NCBI RefSeq assembly: GCF_014205275.1
Contig: NZ_JACHND010000001.1
Location: forward strand, 3,596,001 to 3,660,000
Length of the DNA: 64,000 nt
Direction: 5' to 3'
From: Sphaerisporangium siamense
GTDB taxonomy: Bacteria > Actinomycetota > Actinomycetes > Streptosporangiales > Streptosporangiaceae
Shown: positions 61,415 through 64,000 of the stretch, piece after piece
Layout: every line of letters starts with the position of its first letter
Numbering within the stretch: position 1 is the stretch's first letter
The notes under the pieces: generated by a model
Told to the model about the DNA's origin: nothing
Database searches by the model: none
The model's input: only the letters and a program-made list of their open reading frames with translations
Program-made: the position numbers and the translations under genes

Positions 61415-61981
61415 ATGGAGCACAGTGGGGACGTCATCACCGTCCTGACCACCGACCACCGGCAGATGGAGGAGATCTTCGCCGAGCTGGAGGCGCTGCG
61501 CGGCGCCGGACGGGACGACCGCCGCAAGGAACTGGCCGACAAGGTGATCATCGAGCTGGTGGGGCACACGGTCGCCGAGGAGGCGTACCTGTACCCGGCC
61601 GCGCGCCGGCACCTTCCCGACGGGGACGCGCTCGCCGACCGGGCGGTGGCCGAGCACGCGCAGGTGGAGCGGCTGATGAAGGACCTGGAGCGCGCCGAGC
61701 CCGGCGACCCGGTCTTCGACCACCTGCTCGACCGGCTGATCGCCGAGGTGCGCCACCACGTCCGGGAGGAGGAGAGCCGGATCTTCCCCGACCTGGTGCG
61801 CTACGTCGAGCCGGAGGACCTGGTCAGCCTGGGCGGCAAGATCCGGATGATCAAGAAGATCGGCCCGACGCGGCCCCACCCCGCCGCGCCCGGCAGTCCC
61901 GCGGCGGGCAAGCTCCTCGCGCCCGGCACGGGTCTGGTGGACCGCGTCCGCGACCTGCTCACCGGCCGGGGGAGGGACTGA
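61415..61981 (+). CDS. Hemerythrin-type HHE domain protein
   Basis: About 188 residues forming a four-helix bundle with di-iron ligands in TDHRQMEEIF, GHTVAEEAYLYP, EHAQVERLM and HHVREEESRIFP. Such proteins sense or store O2, NO or iron in actinobacteria. The C-terminal 50 residues are a Pro/Gly/Ala tail with no domain. ATG 61415 is used; GTG 61412 directly before it is possible. Confidence 0.85.
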   Translation: MEHSGDVITVLTTDHRQMEEIFAELEALRGAGRDDRRKELADKVIIELVGHTVAEEAYLYPAARRHLPDGDALADRAVAEHAQVERLMKDLERAEPGDPVFDHLLDRLIAEVRHHVREEESRIFPDLVRYVEPEDLVSLGGKIRMIKKIGPTRPHPAAPGSPAAGKLLAPGTGLVDRVRDLLTGRGRD

Positions 61982-62044
61982 CCGTCCGCGCCCGGGCGGG
62001 CGGCGGCGCGGTTTAGCCGCAGGCCGAGCGGGGAGCAGCCTGGT

Positions 62045-63094
62045 ATGCGGGTAATTGTGGTGGGGGCGACCGGCAACGTCGGAACCAGCGTGATCTCCGC
62101 CCTGGAGCGGGATTCGAGCGTCGACACGATCGTGGGCGTCGCGCGCCGCCTGCCGGGGTGGCGCCCCGGCAGGACCGAGTGGCGGGCCGCCGACATCGCC
62201 ACCGACGACCTCACCGGCCTTTTCGCCGGCGCGGACGCCGTGGTGAACCTCGCCTGGCTGTTCCAGCCCACCCGCGACCCGGCGGTGACCTGGCGGGCCA
62301 ACGTGCTCGGCGGCATGCGCGTCTTCCGCGCCGTCGCCGAGGCGGGCGTCCCCGCGCTGGTCCACGCCTCCTCGGTCGGCGCCTACTCGCCCGGCCCCAA
62401 GGACCGCGCGGTGGACGAGGGCTGGCCCACCCACGGCTGGCCGCGTGCCGCCTACTCCCGCGAGAAGGCGTACCTGGAGCGCGTCCTCGACGTCTTCGAG
62501 AACGACCATCCCGGCATCCGCGTGGTCCGCATGCGCCCGGGGTTCATCTTCAAGCGCGAGTCGGCCACCCAGCAGCGCCGCCTGTTCGCGGGCCCCCTGC
62601 TGCCGCAGCGGCTCGTGCGGCCCGGCTGGGTGCCGTTCCTGCCGGACGTCCCCGGCCTCCGCATCCAGGCCCTGCACTCCGACGACGCGGGCGAGGCGTA
62701 CCGGCTCGCCGTCACCCGCCCGGTATCCGGGCCGTTCAACCTCGCCGCCGACCCCGTCGTGGAGCCGGCCGACCTGGCCGAACTGCTCAGGACCAGGCTG
62801 GTGCCCGTCACACCGTGGATGATCCGCAGCCTGACGGCCGCTGCCTGGCACCTGCACCTGGTGCCGGCCTCGCCGGGCCTGGTCGAGATGGCGCTCAAGA
62901 TCCCGATCATGGACACCACGCGCGCCCGCACCGAACTCGGCTGGACCCCGCGCCACTCCGCGATCCAGGCGGTCCGCGAGGTGGTCGCGGGCATGGAGGG
63001 CGGCGCGGGCATGGACACCCCACCCCTGGAACCGGCCTCCGGCCTGAAGGGCCGCCTCCACGAACTCGCCACGGGAGTCGGCGGCCGTCCCTAG
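62045..63094 (+). CDS. NAD-dependent epimerase/dehydratase (extended SDR)
   Basis: A 349-residue short-chain dehydrogenase-like protein. The NAD loop is VVGATGNVGTSVISAL and the YxxxK pair is in AYSREKAYLE, with SSVGAYSPG before it. The C-terminal half (residues about 200 on) is a variable substrate domain. Substrate unknown. It follows the hemerythrin gene after 63 bp on the same strand, possibly in the same unit. Confidence 0.85.
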   Translation: MRVIVVGATGNVGTSVISALERDSSVDTIVGVARRLPGWRPGRTEWRAADIATDDLTGLFAGADAVVNLAWLFQPTRDPAVTWRANVLGGMRVFRAVAEAGVPALVHASSVGAYSPGPKDRAVDEGWPTHGWPRAAYSREKAYLERVLDVFENDHPGIRVVRMRPGFIFKRESATQQRRLFAGPLLPQRLVRPGWVPFLPDVPGLRIQALHSDDAGEAYRLAVTRPVSGPFNLAADPVVEPADLAELLRTRLVPVTPWMIRSLTAAAWHLHLVPASPGLVEMALKIPIMDTTRARTELGWTPRHSAIQAVREVVAGMEGGAGMDTPPLEPASGLKGRLHELATGVGGRP

Positions 63095-63136
63095 CCGCGT
63101 CCCCGGGCGGAGGCCGACACTCACCCGAACGACGAC

Positions 63137-63166
63137 TTGCGATCCAGGGCGCCGGTAACCTATAAC
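63137..63166 (+). promoter_or_regulatory. Sigma70-type promoter of hsp20
   Basis: TTGCGA at 63137-63142 and TATAACT starting at 63161 with an 18-bp spacer, in a locally AT-rich patch. It would start transcription near 63173, just before the 5'UTR hairpin. Confidence 0.55.
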
Positions 63167-63187
63167 TGTAGTAGGAAGTTTTCGGAA

Positions 63188-63211
63188 AGGCAGGCGTGAG
63201 GAAACCTGCCT
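63188..63211 (+). promoter_or_regulatory. Inverted repeat in the hsp20 5'UTR (operator or RNA thermometer)
   Basis: AGGCAGG-N10-CCTGCCT, a perfect 7-bp stem, lies between the promoter and the GGAGGT ribosome site (63220-63225). As RNA it forms a hairpin 8 nt before that site; as DNA it could bind a repressor dimer. It is not the HspR HAIR sequence. Confidence 0.55.
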
Positions 63212-63233
63212 GTTCTACTGGAGGTGGTCACCG

Positions 63234-63677
63234 ATGCTGCTGACGTCGATCGATCCGTTCATCCAGGAGTTCGACCGGCAGTTCGACAGGTTCACCCGGC
63301 AGGCCCTCGGCGCGGGTGACGGCGGAGCGCGGGTCATGCCCCTCGACGGCGTCCGGCGCAAGGACGACGTCCTCCTCAGGTTCGACCTCCCCGGCATCGA
63401 CCCCGACTCGATCGAGGTCACCGTCGACCGCGGCGTGCTGTCGGTCAGCGCCACGCGGGAAGAGGAGCACGCGCAGGAGGACCGGGTCTTCGTGCGGGAG
63501 CGCCCCATGGGCACCTTCACCCGCCGCGTCTACCTCTCCGAGCACCTCGACAGCGAAAAGGTCGACGCCGCCTATTCCAACGGGGTCCTCGCCGTGCGCA
63601 TCCCCGTGATCGAGAAGGCCCGGCCCCGCAAGGTCGAGATCCACAAGGGTGCGGAGGTCAAGTCGATCAAGGCGTGA
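63234..63677 (+). CDS. Small heat-shock protein, Hsp20/alpha-crystallin family
   Basis: A 147-residue chaperone that holds unfolding proteins. The alpha-crystallin domain runs from about residue 40 (DDVLLRFDLPGIDPDSIEV) to the conserved AAYSNGVLAVRIP, and the C-terminal IxI-type tail is replaced by KVEIHKG. GGAGGT lies 8 nt before the ATG. It has its own promoter, 5'UTR hairpin and terminator, and is followed by a MerR-type regulator. Confidence 0.94.
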   Translation: MLLTSIDPFIQEFDRQFDRFTRQALGAGDGGARVMPLDGVRRKDDVLLRFDLPGIDPDSIEVTVDRGVLSVSATREEEHAQEDRVFVRERPMGTFTRRVYLSEHLDSEKVDAAYSNGVLAVRIPVIEKARPRKVEIHKGAEVKSIKA

Positions 63678-63704
63678 GGTCCGCGAGCGCGTGACGCGAC
63701 GCGA

Positions 63705-63734
63705 GGGGCGGGCGCCGGCGACGGCGCCCGCCCC
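63705..63734 (+). terminator. Strong hairpin terminator after hsp20
   Basis: A perfect 12-bp GC stem GGGGCGGGCGCC / GGCGCCCGCCCC with a 6-nt loop, 27 nt after the hsp20 stop, followed by GTTTCA. It should end the hsp20 transcript before the next gene. Confidence 0.82.
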
Positions 63735-63802
63735 GTTTCAGTTCCAATAATGAGGACGTCCTGGGCCGTCCCGGCCCCCCACGCGGGAAGGAACGAGCGA
63801 CG

Positions 63803-64000
63803 ATGGCGAGGCTGCCGTTCGACGACGAGCACGCGCCCCTGTATTCCGTCGGACAGGTCGCGGCCATGCTCGACGTCGAACAGGCGTTCCTGCGGCGGCT
63901 GGACGACTTCGACGTCGTGCGGCCCGCGCGCTCCAGCGGCGGCCAGCGCCGCTACAGCCGTCACGAGATCGGCGACGTGCAGAACGCCATCGCGCTCGTC
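63803..64000 (+). CDS. MerR-family regulator (partial, cut by window end)
   Basis: The first 66 residues read MARLPFDDEHAPLYSVGQVA, then AMLDVEQAFLRRLDD and SSGGQRRYSRHEIGDVQN, the winged-helix start of MerR/HspR-like regulators (the QRRYSRHEI segment is characteristic). GGAAGGA upstream supports the ATG. It follows hsp20 behind a terminator. An HspR-type role in heat-shock control is possible but cannot be decided from this fragment. Confidence 0.82.
   Translation, partial: MARLPFDDEHAPLYSVGQVAAMLDVEQAFLRRLDDFDVVRPARSSGGQRRYSRHEIGDVQNAIALV

Overview
The window is very GC-rich, densely coding DNA from an actinomycete, most likely Streptosporangiales (Nonomuraea/Actinomadura-like). The reasons are GTG starts, ATGA/GTGA start-stop overlaps, a PF04672-type methyltransferase, class I lysyl-tRNA synthetase, CbtA/CbtB cobalt transport genes and a PaaR-regulated phenylacetate cluster. 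Genus is inference. No tRNA, rRNA, CRISPR array, prophage or insertion sequence was recognised.

Region by region. (1) 1-929: end of a methionine-type ABC importer (MetQ lipoprotein; the first 18 nt may be the permease tail). (2) 910-9069: aerobic phenylacetate catabolism, with a TetR (PaaR-like) repressor divergent from a thiolase, then PaaZ and the PaaABCDE epoxidase operon. Two palindromes just upstream of paaZ and paaA match the PaaR operator pattern. (3) 9076-27332: a B12 (cobalamin) locus. A cobalamin riboswitch precedes cbtB-cbtA-chlID-cobO-cobB-cobL-cobM-cobH-cobIJ; cobG-cobK run the other way; a second cobalamin riboswitch precedes cobN. This locus is full of short in-frame and intergenic tandem repeats, the most unusual feature of the window. 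(4) 27587-35371: GH15 hydrolase, nucleotidyltransferase, transglutaminase-like protein, CDF metal exporter with its ArsR sensor, beta-carbonic anhydrase with an altered active-site motif, and a phytase/esterase-like secreted protein. (5) 35456-46148: secreted sialidase with duplicated C-terminal domains, a uridine-kinase relative lacking the P-loop lysine, asparagine synthetase, an orphan peptide-type binding protein, Zur, a thioredoxin-reductase-like flavoprotein and small hypotheticals. (6) 46573-49898: class I LysRS, then a non-coding stretch with two oppositely oriented 13-bp-period repeat arrays, then a SAM methyltransferase. (7) 50281-58009: a complete oligopeptide-type ABC importer in a tight operon with a tandem GNAT protein and MurQ, suggesting cell-wall muropeptide salvage. 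(8) 58148-64000: DUF488, a secreted SGNH esterase, a cationic Cys-rich secreted protein, zinc alcohol dehydrogenase, hemerythrin, an epimerase, and an hsp20 gene with promoter, 5'UTR hairpin and terminator followed by a MerR-type regulator cut by the window end.

How the parts work together. The phenylacetate operon turns phenylacetyl-CoA into its ring epoxide (PaaABCE with PaaD) and then opens and oxidises the ring (PaaZ, thiolase). The B12 locus combines cobalt uptake, corrin-ring methylation and contraction, cobalt insertion (CobN with the ChlID fusion) and adenosylation (CobO), under B12 feedback through two riboswitches. Genes for early and late B12 steps (cobA, cobQ, cobD, cobU/S/T) are not in the window. 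Product names rest on reading motifs and family resemblance by eye; no database search was possible.
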